Origin: Isoetes taiwanensis
Lineage: Eukaryota; Streptophyta; Lycopodiopsida; Isoetales; Isoetaceae
Direction: 5' to 3'
Assembly (NCBI GenBank): GCA_021234155.1
Contig: JAJEKV010000032.1
Span: 9,926,099 to 9,990,098, forward strand
Length of the DNA: 64,000 nucleotides
In this document: positions 49,423-60,435 of the stretch, in pieces
Layout: each line of letters begins with the position of its first letter
Numbering within the stretch: the first letter of the stretch is position 1
Made by a program: the position numbers and the translations under genes
Notes under the pieces: model-generated
What the model was told of the DNA's origin: nothing
Databases searched by the model: none
What the model saw: only the letters and a program-made list of their open reading frames with translations

Positions 49423-50043
49423 TCAACTCAAAGGACTCCTTGATGGGTTGGGGTTCTTGCGTCGATATAGAACCTTTGGAGAGCTAGGAGGGGCTCTATC
49501 AATATGTATTATATTCCAAGGCCAATATTGCTTGAGATATAATTCCCTTTTAGAGAGAGAGAGATTTTTATTTTCTATAGACAATGTAAGTTCTCTATCA
49601 TCAGGATCTTGAGGATGATCGATAACATGAAGCTTGCAAGTTATCGAGCAAAATTTAGCATCCCTCTTCTTCATGAGACTCCGATGACAAGACTTGCAAT
49701 TACGACCGAGGCCATTGTGCATACTAGGAGGAGGCCGAGGCCGAGGCCTCAAATACACAATGGTCATATCGTTGATAATGAAATATTGGACCAAAGAGAT
49801 ATCCACAAACTGCTTGATATCATTGGTACTAATGGTAGTATCATATGAAGCTCTTCTAACTTGTAGACACATATGGCCCTTGTGATGTCTCTTCAACTCC
49901 ACTCCCTTGTGGTGTCCCTTCAAGTCTGCTCTTCGCAATGGGCCTTCCATACATGTCATACAAAAGTATGCATAATCTATCCCTGGCTTGTAGAATACGG
50001 TATTCAAGAATTTCTCTAACCAATAAGGTCCTCTTCGATTCAT
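49423..50043 (-). CDS. PLATZ-family zinc-binding protein, single-exon and atypical
   Basis: A 206-residue uninterrupted ORF from the ATG at 50,043. Residues 5-20 read GPYWLEKFLNTVFY, the PLATZ start. The core follows: HMCLQVRRASYDTTI, DIKQFVDISLVQYFIIND, TIVYLRPRPRPP, then CKSCHRSLMKKRDAKFCSITC, the second Cys cluster. PLATZ proteins are plant-specific, zinc-dependent, AT-rich-DNA-binding repressors. The first zinc cluster is damaged: FCMTC is present, but the CX2H and later CX2C pairs are missing and replaced by a duplicated GHHKG/RHHKG phrase. Plant PLATZ genes normally have introns, so this could be a retrocopy or a diverged member. Function uncertain. Confidence 0.75.
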   Translation of the reverse strand: MNRRGPYWLEKFLNTVFYKPGIDYAYFCMTCMEGPLRRADLKGHHKGVELKRHHKGHMCLQVRRASYDTTISTNDIKQFVDISLVQYFIINDMTIVYLRPRPRPPPSMHNGLGRNCKSCHRSLMKKRDAKFCSITCKLHVIDHPQDPDDRELTLSIENKNLSLSKRELYLKQYWPWNIIHIDRAPPSSPKVLYRRKNPNPSRSPLS

Positions 50044-50677
50044 CTTTTAAGACCTCAGATCTAAAGAGGTTCACAAATCAACGCTTGCATGAGGAGAGTG
50101 AAGCACCTGGACAATTGATAAATCTCTATCAATATGACAAATCTCTATCAACGTGACAGACACCCCAACTGGTTGTTGAATAAAAATCAGGAGCAAGGGG
50201 TTTATATTCCTTCTTTTCATCCTAAAAGAAGAGAGGCTGATTTATTTAAGGCCCCCTTTTAGGACGGAAGACATATATAGACGGCACAACGAAGATATTC
50301 CAGCTCCATTATTAGGCGACGTCTAAAACAGCTCCTCCAGATTTATGCGAACTCCAGATTAGGCACTTGTCCAGGCCTCCAAGGTTGAAACAACTCCAAG
50401 GCCAAGGATCGGGGAGCTGTTTCCAAAGCATCTTCAATGCCCAGTTTAATAGCATTTTAGATTCGCTAGAATTTAGAAGATGATTTTTTCCCACCCAGAA
50501 GGCTCAACCAATGCACACAAATGGAACAAATAATGTGTAAGAATTTGCGGCCCAAACTTGATGTTAAGCTCACTGAATGTCATAGAGCAATTCTATATTT
50601 TCCAAAATTTTGCCCGAAGGCTTGTGCCTCCAATACAAAACTTTGTAAAAAAATTTCACTTTGAAGAGTAGAAGACA
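50044..50677. other. Intergenic spacer between PLATZ-like and PDIL5-like genes
   Basis: Holds the PLATZ-like 5' flank and the PDIL5-like 3' UTR. No other gene recognised. Confidence 0.5.
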
Positions 50678-53600
50678 TCAGAACTGCTTTCCAAGCTCAA
50701 TTTTCTTGACAATACGAATCGCATTATGCAACATAGAATCAATTATTCCAGCAACCTGTAATAAAGACATTGTACAGCTTAGTTTCCATATTTTGAGAAG
50801 AGCCACGTGCCATTCAACTTACCGTAAAAACTCCACCAATAATGGCACAGACATTGGTAACAAAATGAGAAAATGACTTTGAATTCTCTTTCACCAAGAC
50901 CTGATTTAGCAACAAAAAACAATTAATACATAGCAAAAGCAAAGATACCTGCCCTTTCCATCAGCTCACCTGCATGGGTGACAGCTCGTAATGGAACTTC
51001 ACCACAGGAACCTCAGTAGACTGTATCACGCTACTGTGAGCGGTGTAATCATAATGGTCAAGGAGCTTAAGTTCATCCTTTTTCCTAAGGGAGACAACCT
51101 CTGTCTTCACTACTTGTATATAATGTTCATGCTATATAAAGAAAAAAAACACAACGTTAAGTAACAAACTTGATCATGCCTATAACAGAAGCCTTTATGC
51201 TGTAATTGGAAGTATGGCTATTCTACAGCGATTTCGAAGGACAGCATGGTCATTATACAAAAATTCGACCTGTATCCTTTTTAGCAGATCATTACATTGC
51301 TTGTTGAGACTAGATCTACAAAGAGACAGAGTAAAAAAAGGACAAGGAAAAAGACAACAATCAGCTAATATTAATTTGTAACTATACCTTACTAACTAAA
51401 CTTACAGTTATGTTTTCATGTTCTGAAGTATAAAGTTTCCCTCTGAGATGTCTTTCAGGTGATCCTTGTAAGATTGTGTCCAAGATGGGATAGATGCGGT
51501 CAATTTCTTGCTTCATGCTCCAGGTGAATTCCCTTCCAAAATCAAAATATTCTACATAATGAGTCAGGTTCATTGCAGATGCATCAAAAGAATGTGAACC
51601 AGAACGTGCTGCTATGACAAGATTTCCTGGAACCTGCAAAGAAGAAACCCTCAGTTAGATTGGCGTTAATTATGAAGTATGCAGTTTTATGTCAGTAGCT
51701 CATATCTTAAACCACCAAATTAACAGTTAACTGACTACGAGAACAAACAATAGAAAACTAGAATATAGAACAATGAAGAAACGGAAAGATAAAAGACTAA
51801 CATCCTCTAATTCTGGCTTTTACATAAGTTATCATAATACCAAATCGTACGGCAACCTGATTTGGAATAAACTTCAGCTAGAATACCTAGCCATCCTATG
51901 GTCTTATGGAGCTATGACATCTAGGAGAGAAGATTACATCTTCTTGAACTCGGCAAGCAAAGGCAAGCTTTGTTCAACAAATTATTCAAACAATCAGATA
52001 TTCTAACATTAAAAATTGCGTTACTTAGAATGCACGCAATACAGAAGGCCAAAATTATTAAACCGCTTTGTACAATAAATACTATGACCAAAAGGAAACC
52101 ATGGATTTACACAAGGATAAAACATATGCTGAACTTAAACACTACAAACTTATATGGATGAACCATACCTTCTTTACCCTTACAAAACCTTCTATTCTGC
52201 AACCACTAGTTCGTGGAGCAGGTCTTTTCACGGTCGAGTTGTCTTTGGAAACTGATTTATCCTCCAAAGCAAGCTGACTAACCCCCTTCACATATGTCTC
52301 CATTGCCTGCACCAGAGCATCAATACAATAAATACCATGTTACATGCGCCAACCCTCTTACATGAAGATAAATGAGAGAAATGCTTAGTCTTCACCATAT
52401 CTTCAGTTACATGGACGTGCAAAGGTAATTTAGCACACAGGCAATTCAAGAATTTAAACCATATGCACTATGCATCCCCAAGTACCATCTGCCTTCTATC
52501 TCTTGTAACAGTTACGAGTGTAGTTGTACTTTAATAACACAATAAAATCATTCAATGTAAAAACTGCTGTATACCGCAACAATAGAATCTGTATCCCGTT
52601 CACCATAATATGACTCGTGATCATGATGTCCATGTTCATCCCTGTAAAGATCACAGAAAGTAATGAAAGTTACAAAATGGAAAAATGCGACAATGATTTA
52701 AGCTAACCCCTTAAAACATTACTTTCTACATTGTCATAAACTTTGCCCTGTCATGCAAAGATAGTTATCTATGCCAAGCCTCCAATCTATGAATGTGCAT
52801 CTAAAAGTTGTATCTAGCACCTTTGTCTTTATGGCTTAATCTAAATGCCTGATATGGCAAAGTTTGTTAACATCTTCCAGGAGTATTATTAAAATCATAC
52901 AGGGATAAACAAAACACTTTAGGACAAGATAAAAAATTAAGTCGACTTTTTTCCATTGTTGAAGCTGTTATGTAAATTAGGCTTTAATTCATTTGGTCTT
53001 CAAGCCAATACAGTATTAGACTAAATCGACAGATGTTAGGGCTGAATCATCCTGTAGAGTTTTAAACAACAAACTCCAGTTAATACCATAAGAATTGAAA
53101 ACCACATTAGCTTACCCTCTGATCCGATGATGATGCCCCGAGAAATAAAAAGCACAAGCAACAGCAATCAGAACCCATATATATAAGTGGGAAAGTAAAA
53201 AGTAAAAAATGATGAGATTCTTCACCTAACATCATGCCCCTTGCGAAATATACGAATGGAAGGGAAACCTTGGACATGGTGGCTGCACATAAAAAGTGAA
53301 GTATTAGGATTCATGGCCTCTTATTTAGAAAGGAGTCTACCTTTATCCTTAAACCAAAAGAGAAGCCCACCTCTTGCATAATTGAGGAAATTCAGTACAG
53401 TCAACTTTTGTAAGAAGTATGCGCCCGTCATCTTCAGGGTTATATCTGCCATCATTTTAGTGTCAAAAAACTAAAGCTATCCAGATCATTACGATATGAC
53501 TATAGTAACAACCTTTCGGCCATAATTTTTGCTGCCTTTTCCCAAGATGGTTTCTGCAAATGAAACAAACCTCTCTTAAGATGACCATATATATAATATG

Positions 53601-55203
53601 CTATCTGTTGTCATGTCAATTTAAGGGTTATGATAGAACTAAGTATCCAGTGTCTCCCTAATTTCTCACTCCTAGTTATTTCTTCTCAATTCAGGTTCAC
53701 ATATAGAATTGCTGCCTATAGCCTAGTTTTATATCACTTCATTTCTTCATATATACTTTTATCATAAACATCATAAGCTAGCTGGAGATAAAAGCAGGCA
53801 GCAAACCAAAAGTAGACCTTCAATTTGACAGCCCAGTAACATGTTTAAGAATCGCATTTTATCTTGTTCTAATACTAAACTTTATCTCGGGGACATGTTG
53901 TGGCCTTAGTACATAGTGGCATACAAAATTCAATGTGTTCTTAACATCAACAATGAAAAAGCTTACCAGCCTATTACTCCAATAGCACCAAGGCGCATAA
54001 AAGTTGACTACGAGCACTGGAAACCTTCAAAACGAGACAAATAGACAATCAAATATTTTCCATGTCATATCAACCCACAAAATGGTACTCTGTATTACAA
54101 ATATACATGTGTTTAATGCCAAAGCTGAAGCTGGTTGCAGAAAACAAAAAAGCTGACAATGCTCTATTTTCACTAAACTGGGCAGTAATTTAACCATACT
54201 GGTGAACATATTTGTCAAAAGTCTGGGCCGTAAGTGCAACAGCTCCCTCCTCAGTATGATCAAACAGAATTTCTTCATCATCTCCATGACTTTTAGGATT
54301 GTGGAGTGGTCCAGAGTGGAGTGCAGAACCAACAATATTCAATTTTGGATCTATTGCAAACTTTCGAATTGTCTTTGTCAGGTTCACCCTGTTCTGGTAA
54401 TAGCAGGATAAAATTAGTCTAGTTCCCTATCAACTGAAAAAAACCAATACAGTGGTTCCACCTAGGGATAACGCGCTTACCGTGCCCAATATATCACTAA
54501 CATCAACTGAGGCGAACTCACAGGACAAGGCTGGGAAACTGCGCCAGAACATAAGGTTAACAATCCCAAATCTTTATAGGCCAAATAACCAATTTACCAA
54601 CCTCATATTGAAGTGAATACGCAAATACTCTCCATCTTTACTGCGATCTACAACCACTGTGGTTGTTGTTGAGACCCTCAAATAAGAGCTCAGTTCCTAC
54701 AAACAAATCAACGTGTGTAAATTTGGTGATAAAGGAATAATCCTGTCGAAGGTGCTTCAGATTTAGCTTGACTTGGACATTTGAAACTTCGAATGCAACG
54801 TAGAATCATTTTCTTGACCTTACTAGTATCGAGAGAAGTAAATGATAAAACGCAACTAATAGAAAGAAATTACCATTCCAAACAGTAAAATCATTGTAAA
54901 AGCTGCGATTAATGATAATCCTGCACCCGAGAGAGAAGCCTCAGTTAAGTCCCTAGGTATTTTCCTGCATTCAGACAAATCAATATAGGGATTGTTTTTT
55001 CGGTAGCCCTGAGCAATATATTAGAATATTCTCCTACATAAGATTGTGAAGATATAAAAAAGAAACCGGTAATTCACATATAAGTTCCTGCGTAATGTGG
55101 CAATGCAAATCCGGAAAGCAAAGGAGAAACAAAAAATACAAAATTGTAATGCAAACACTGACCTGTAAAAATCGAGGGACTTGAACTTGGTTGTGTTCGC
55201 CAT
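50678..55203 (-). CDS. PDIL5-4-like: Protein disulfide isomerase-like 5-3/5-4 (thioredoxin plus ERGIC/COPII-vesicle domains)
   Basis: Fifteen exons join in frame to 485 residues: 55203-55163, 54964-54874, 54696-54602, 54538-54481, 54393-54195, 54016-53967, 53553-53513, 53445-53371, 53282-53226, 52641-52575, 52306-52169, 51633-51406, 51131-50970, 50900-50823 and 50755-50678. All introns have GT/AG ends. Residues about 1-110 are the ERGIC N-terminal domain with a membrane segment (LSLIAAFTMILLFGM). A thioredoxin domain follows with active site APWCYWSNRLKPSW, giving CYWS rather than CxxC, as in this plant subfamily. Then comes the COPII-coated ERV C-terminal domain (SGCRIEGFVRVKKVPGN, DFGREFTWSMKQEIDRIYPI) and a second membrane span (NVCAIIGGVFTVAGIIDSML), ending KKIELGKQF. 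Expected in ER-Golgi membranes. The gene looks intact. Confidence 0.93.
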
Positions 55204-56840
55204 CTCAGCTCATAAGGCAGCGATGGAACCGAATTCAGTGCCAACAAGCTGGAATGCGATTTGAAAAAAGAAATAGACCAATTACAAAGCCTAGATCATA
55301 CAGATTACAGATCCAGTTCGGATGGGTAGAATGAGGAGAGATCTGGTAGAAAAGCGTAAGATCAGGCGACCAAGTATGAGCAGCAATAGAATAGGCAGCA
55401 AGAATGTAAGAAATATTCTTGAAAGATTCTTTCCATGTCTTCGACCTAATATACTTTCGTATGTTGTTGGCAAAATACAACAGTCGCCATTTTGATACCA
55501 TTGTTGCGTCATAAATCTAGAACGTGTTTAACGACCTAACCATTGATTGGTATGATATTGATTTTTTGGTGCATCTGAACAAAAGAAGGTGCTTTCACAC
55601 AAGGGGTTGCCCGAGTGAGAAGCAATCACTTACTTATGGCAGAAGCCAAAGCAGAAGTAGATCAACGATACCTTACATACATTCACAGTGATATCTTGCC
55701 TGCATCCACAGAGAAAGAACGTCTCATGGCAAAAGCAGATCTACAGAGAAGGATGGAGAAGAAGCAATTGCTAAAATGATTCACAGTGGAAGAACAAATA
55801 ACCCCTTCTTCAATCCATTCTCTATGCAATTTTGTTACTTCAGAGCATATTCGACTCACCTGAATGTAGAAAGAAAGTTAGGACTTTTTCTTTCGTTTTT
55901 GCTCTTATCTCTGTATGTCCATTTAGCATATTCTGTATACATTCCAGCTTCTCTGCAAATTTCCACCATGTATTTAAGATATTCTGCAGATATTCTTCTT
56001 TCCTCACTTCCATCCCTGAGGATTACCCTGGGAGCAACCCAAAAAGGAAGATCACACTTTGAGTTGCCTATAAATTCTATAGGTGGTGTTAAGAATGTAG
56101 AAGCTTGTTCAATGCTCGTACCAAAAATCTTGCCTCTCATTAAACATCTGAGTGTCTAGAGGAGTTGTGTGACTTGGATATTGTAGTTCATTGAAATTTG
56201 TTCCAAAGGTACGGTATTATTCATTCTTGAAACGAGATTTTGATTCTTTGCATGCCTTGCTTCTGGTTTGCGTGGCGATCCGGTCCTCCTTCTCCCGATC
56301 TTCCGGCCATTCCACCACCTTCTCCTTCCCCTTCTTCTTACTGGGGCCAACCTGCGCTTGATGGCGCTCTTGCTGCTATTGCTCTTCCTCCTACTGGTGC
56401 CCCTCCTCTTGGCTCTGCGAAAGCGTGACGAGCTCAACCGTCTCGTCCGTTCTCTGGGTGACTCCTGACGAGCTGCTGGGCGTCACCTCATGGAAGGTGT
56501 GGAAGATTTCGTCCTTGGAGCTGGACGAAACATTACGCTTCTCCTCCTCCCTCCCAGGCTTGAGGTGCTCGGGGATCTTTTTGCCGCTCCTGCTGCCGCC
56601 TATGCCATGGAAGGAGTCTGCCTTGGGCTCCCAAACTTGCTGTGCGCTTGGTTCTAGCTATATCTTACGGTTAAGAATGGAAATCAAGAAAGAGAGGTTT
56701 GGGGTGAGTTAGGAAGAGTGGGACCCAATAATGGTTTAAAAAGGAAAGATGCTCCTAGGGCTAGGAATATTCTCTCACCATTAATAGCCCTATTAATTAG
56801 CCCCCCTTATTAAATATCTGAGCTATCTGATCTATATATG
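55204..56840. other. PDIL5-like upstream region and unrecognised sequence
   Basis: Minus ORFs at 55,235-55,501 and 55,856-56,140 and a GC-rich stop-free stretch at about 56,400-56,650 show no family motifs. The last could be part of a decayed exon (ADSFHGIGGSRSGKKIPEHL). I cannot assign a gene. Confidence 0.45.
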
Positions 56841-56874
56841 TTCTTATGTTTGTCCTCCTAAATCCGACCGTTGA

Positions 56875-57195
56875 TCCGAGATCCTACGGCTCACGTGGCT
56901 TTGGGACGTATCCTACGGCCCAGGTGGCTTGGGAGTTTGTGTATAGACTATATGTAAGCGATCCTACGGTCCAGGTTGATCTGATCCTGATCGTCGGTCC
57001 GAGATCCTACGGCTCACATTGCTTTGGGACACATCCTACGGTGCACATGGCTTTGGGAATTATATGTAATCGATCCTACGGTCCAGGTTGTTCTTGATCT
57101 TGATCGTCGATCTAGGATCCTACGGCTCATGTTGCTTTAGATTTTTGCCACATGGCACGATCTCGGCCCTTGATCGGGTCCAAGATCCTACGGCG
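56875..57195. repeat. Tandem array with the ATCCTACGG motif
   Basis: ATCCTACGG occurs eight times: at about 56,881, 56,909, 56,959, 57,001, 57,031, 57,070, 57,115 and 57,184. The larger unit is roughly 115-120 bp. In one frame it encodes PRSYGSRGF-like peptides, a by-product of the repeat. Confidence 0.8.
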
Positions 57196-57234
57196 CACGT
57201 TGAATGCTCATCCTTTAAGGAAAGGCTTTTAAAA

Positions 57235-57312
57235 TTTTTATGTTGTGTGGGGGATTTGAACCCTGGTCATTGGTCTCCCAACCCCCCATTCTAACCACTA
57301 GACCAAGCATTA
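57235..57312 (-). mobile_element. tRNA-like head of a SINE
   Basis: The minus strand reads GCTTGGTCTAGTGGTTAGAA (A-box-like TGGTCTAGTGG), and further on GGTTCAAATCC, a good pol III B box. The spacing suits a tRNA-derived internal promoter. The fold is not a clean tRNA, so I read it as a SINE head whose body could include the ATCCTACGG array (reverse complement). Confidence 0.55.
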
Positions 57313-57359
57313 ATTCTATAAATAATTTATGTTTCAAATATACTTAAGGGTAACAATAC

Positions 57360-58130
57360 AGTTAAGATAAAATGGAGTATAACATTCTAACTAGTCCAGA
57401 AGAGTTCTAGAATGTTCTGGAAGGCTCTAGAAAGTTCTAGAATCTTCTAGAAAGTTCCAAAATATTCTAGAAAATCTTAGAACATAAGAGAATCTGGGGG
57501 AATCTATGAAAATTCTTCCAGAAAGTTTTAAATTGTTCTAATAGGTTCTAGAATGTTCGAGAATGTAGGAATCCATGGGAAGGTAAGAGAATCTAGGGAA
57601 ATACTTCCAGAAAATTCTAGGATATTTTGAAAGTCTCAGAATGTTCCAGAAAGTCTTAGAATGTTCCAGAAAGTCTTAGAATATTCTAAAAAGTTCTAGA
57701 ATATAAAGGAATCCAAGAGAATCTAACGGAATCTAAGAAAATCTGAGAGAATCTAGAAAAATATTTACAAGCCTAAGGGAATCTCTTAAAATCTAGGGGA
57801 TCTAAGGGAATCTTCATAAAATCTAAGGCAATCTAAAAAAATGTTGATGAAATCTTAGAGTATCTAGGGGAATCTTTATAGAATCTCTCTGAATCTCATA
57901 TAATGTAAGGGAACCTAAGGCAATCTCATAAAATCTAAAGGGATCTAAGAGAATCTAAGGGGATCGTCATAGAATCTTGAAGAATCTACGGAAATCTAAT
58001 GGAATCTAGAGGGAATCTTATAAAATTTAGAGGAATCTCCATGAAACCTCCAAGAGAACCTTAGTAGAATCTTAGAGAATCTATGAATTTAGAGTATTCT
58101 CAAGACATTCTTTTAGAATGTAGGGCACGA
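57360..58130. repeat. Long array of TTCTAGAA/GAATCT words
   Basis: About 770 bp of degenerate short repeats. The first 300 bp is dominated by TTCTAGAATGTTC-like phrases, the rest by GGAATCTAAG and AGAATCT. Similar words occur at 17.44-17.85 and 18.37-18.55 kb. No coding content. Confidence 0.8.
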
Positions 58131-58520
58131 CAAGAACTTGCAGCATAGGAACATGCTAAAACTTGAACATGCACCGTAGGACGCATTAAATTTCTTGTAT
58201 ATATATACTTATCTTTAAAATTCGAATTTATACTAATGGTTTGATGTGTTAATTATGAATTTGCGCCATTTTTCATCCGAGTCTCAGATTGGGATGATTC
58301 TTCGACCCTTTTTGGGTGAAATTTGATGCTCATTCATAATTTACGCTTCAATCTTACTAGATTGTTAATTTGACTCATTCTTTTTCCCTACATCTATAGT
58401 TTAGCCTAACTTTACGACCCTACTACTTGAGAGAAAAAATTTCCCCCATTTTCGGAGTTCCATGCTAGGACTTTCCATACCATACTCTATTGGGCCAGTT
58501 AGACTACTAAATTAGAAAAT
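58131..58520. other. No recognised gene
   Basis: AT-rich sequence preceding the LTR-like remnant. It may be internal to that element. Confidence 0.4.
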
Positions 58521-58803
58521 GCTCTGATACCATTGTGGCGCTCCCTACTAAATATACGACACACGGTCGTACATCTCGTAGGAAATTCCCTATCCAGGCC
58601 TCTGGCCGCATGGGCCCTCTATCTATCCCGCACTCAAGGTACTCCTAGTGCGGGAAGGAGACACGGAGGTGCCTTGACGCCCTTCCCCTATGGGCTCCTA
58701 TACAGCGAAAGCACGACATAATGTCAGCACTAACAATAGCAATGCATCTAACTACCTCGAAGGGTAGCGCATCCATATATCCATAGATCCACAAGATGTC
58801 AAC
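58521..58803 (-). mobile_element. Primer site and possible LTR of another copia-type element
   Basis: The minus strand reads TGGTATCAGAGC at 58,532-58,521, identical to the Met-tRNA site of the first copia element. The adjoining segment starts TGTGGCGCTCC at 58,534 and may end near 58,803 (TGTTGACATC in element orientation). No coding remnant was recognised inside. Confidence 0.4.
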
Positions 58804-59024
58804 ATGCCATAAAACATGGGAGCTCCTATCCAGGCTCAGACTCGTAAGGAGTGACTACTGGGCTACAAGGTAGAGCAGACCGAGATATAAACAATGGCAG
58901 GGCTGGCTATAAACAATGGCTCGGGTTGACCACTCCATCTGCCCCTCCTGTGCATACTTTGCAGACTGGCTAGATCGTCTTCTCTCCAGCCATAGTGAGC
59001 TCGCAAGCACATGAGACAAAGAGT

Positions 59025-59207
59025 GGTATAAATTCATACCGAAAGCGTATAAATTTATACAGTCGCAAAGTGGAAGCAAACAAGGAGCGTATAAATTTAT
59101 ACCGAGCAGAAGCACAAGAGACAAGAGTGGTATAAATTTATACAGAAAGCGTATAAATTTATACAGTCGCACAGTGAAAGCAAACAAGGAGGGTATAATA
59201 TCATACG
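59025..59207. repeat. Palindrome cluster 1 (six copies, two of them variants)
   Basis: Copies of GGTATAAATTTATACC or close variants start at 59,025 (one mismatch), 59,046, 59,088, 59,129, 59,150 and 59,192 (decayed). Spacing is 21 or 41-42 bp. The cluster also shows a ~104-bp tandem duplication: the segment from about 59,014 recurs from about 59,118. Confidence 0.95.
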
Positions 59208-59399
59208 AAAACTTTAGAACGCTGTATATAAAAACTTATAGACAGAAACTATACGAAAGAGCAATTGGCAGTAGTACTTAAGGGAGGCGGAGGCGAGCTC
59301 ATTATCTGTATACGCGGCTTGGCTCGAAGGCGCTCGCGATCCGCCTTATACAGATTTAGGTGCACGTGAGCTGGTTCAATCTTTGGTGATTACTAAGAT

Positions 59400-59830
59400 A
59401 TGGGAGGATAAGGGTTCATGAATGACAGTTTATAAGGAATTGATAAATCCAATGTTAGTTTATGCGGAAGCTGACTATTTGAAATCTGGTATACCTAAGG
59501 ACCTCAAGCAGATAATTGCGAGGTTCCGAACTAGCTCTCACCGGTTACATTGTGAGACAGGCAAATGGTCAGGTACCCCAAGGGAGCTCAGATTATGCTC
59601 CTTTTGTGATCAGAATCAGGTTGAGGATGAGGTCCATGCACTATTATGTTGTCCAGCGTACGACGATATTAGATTGAGATTTGGGATTAATACTCAGGAC
59701 TTTGATTCTCTTATGGGAAATTTGCATAGAACCCTGTTATTGAAGTTGAAAACATGATTGTAACTGTTCGCTCAATGACCTTCAAGGTCCAAAATGGGCG
59801 TGATAATACAAATTATTAATTATTATATAC
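59400..59830 (+). pseudogene. LINE 3' fragment between palindrome clusters
   Basis: ORF 59,422-59,757 holds the LINE end domain: FRTSSHRLHCETGKW, LRLCSFCDQNQVEDEVHALL and CCPAYDDIRLRFG, matching the ends of the other LINEs here. The tail runs GATAATACAAATTATTAATT. No target duplication was identified. It either inserted into the palindrome-bearing element or lies between two of its parts. Confidence 0.8.
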
Positions 59831-59962
59831 TTGCCCCTTTTTGCGACTTCCAGCAGCTATAAGGATCTCCATACGGACATGGCCACGTAAGTTCCTAACC
59901 CGTACCATTTCAAGTTTAGGTTTCTTTTAGTAGTGTAAACTTTCTCTAGGTCCTGGTCTTTC

Positions 59963-60228
59963 GGTATAAATTTATACAGTGGCTGAACCCCATTGGTATA
60001 AATTTATATCGTGTGTGAACAGAAACAGCTTAAAGTTTCACCGCAGGACGTCTCCCGGTATAAATTTATACTGTGTGAGTTCTTCTCGGTATAAATTTAT
60101 ACCGAGGAGGAGGACGAACTGGTATAAATTTATACCAAGAGAGTCCTCCACGGTATAAATTTATACCGCGGGTTACTCTGCGGTATAAATTTATACCGTG
60201 GAGACCTCTTTCGGTATAAATTTATACC
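59963..60228. repeat. Palindrome cluster 2 (eight copies)
   Basis: Copies start at 59,963, 59,995, 60,057, 60,088, 60,121, 60,152, 60,182 and 60,213. All eight keep the core TATAAATTTATA, and five have the full GGTATAAATTTATACC. Spacings are 32, 62, 31, 33, 31, 30 and 31 bp, so the period is about 31 bp with one site missing near 60,026. Spacers between copies are 14-17 bp and differ from one another. Confidence 0.97.
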
Positions 60229-60435
60229 GGAAAGGCCAGATCTTTAAAAATTTGTAGAAAATTACACAGTTTCTATAAATTTACAGTGTTTTTAGTGTTG
60301 GAGCACCAGAAAAAGTTGTAAAATAACACTTAGAATAGCTTCTCAAAGACTACATATTCAGTACAAAATTGCAATTGAAAGTAGTGTTAAAGCCTTTTTT
60401 GACGATGTTTAAGCCTGATTTTCTTGCGTTTTCAG

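Noticed and set aside
55235-55512. Minus ORFs just upstream of the PDIL5-like start
   Set aside because: They lie in the 5' region of that gene and lack domain signal; at best upstream ORFs.
55856-56437. Minus ORFs of 94 and 93 codons as a gene
   Set aside because: Not recognised and in different frames; the Arg-rich one overlaps a GC-rich stretch where long ORFs arise easily.
57235-57312. Functional tRNA gene
   Set aside because: The B box is good but stems do not pair cleanly and the flanks are repetitive, so a SINE head is more likely.
58855-59187. 110-codon minus ORF with repeated INLY and YKFI peptides
   Set aside because: The repeats are translations of the palindrome (it reads YKFI or INLY depending on frame) and there is no other coding signal.
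59963-60228. CRISPR-like array (16-bp repeats, 14-17-bp unique spacers)
   Set aside because: Nuclear plant context with spliced genes, repeats and spacers far too short, repeats perfectly palindromic and also scattered singly in introns, and no cas genes.
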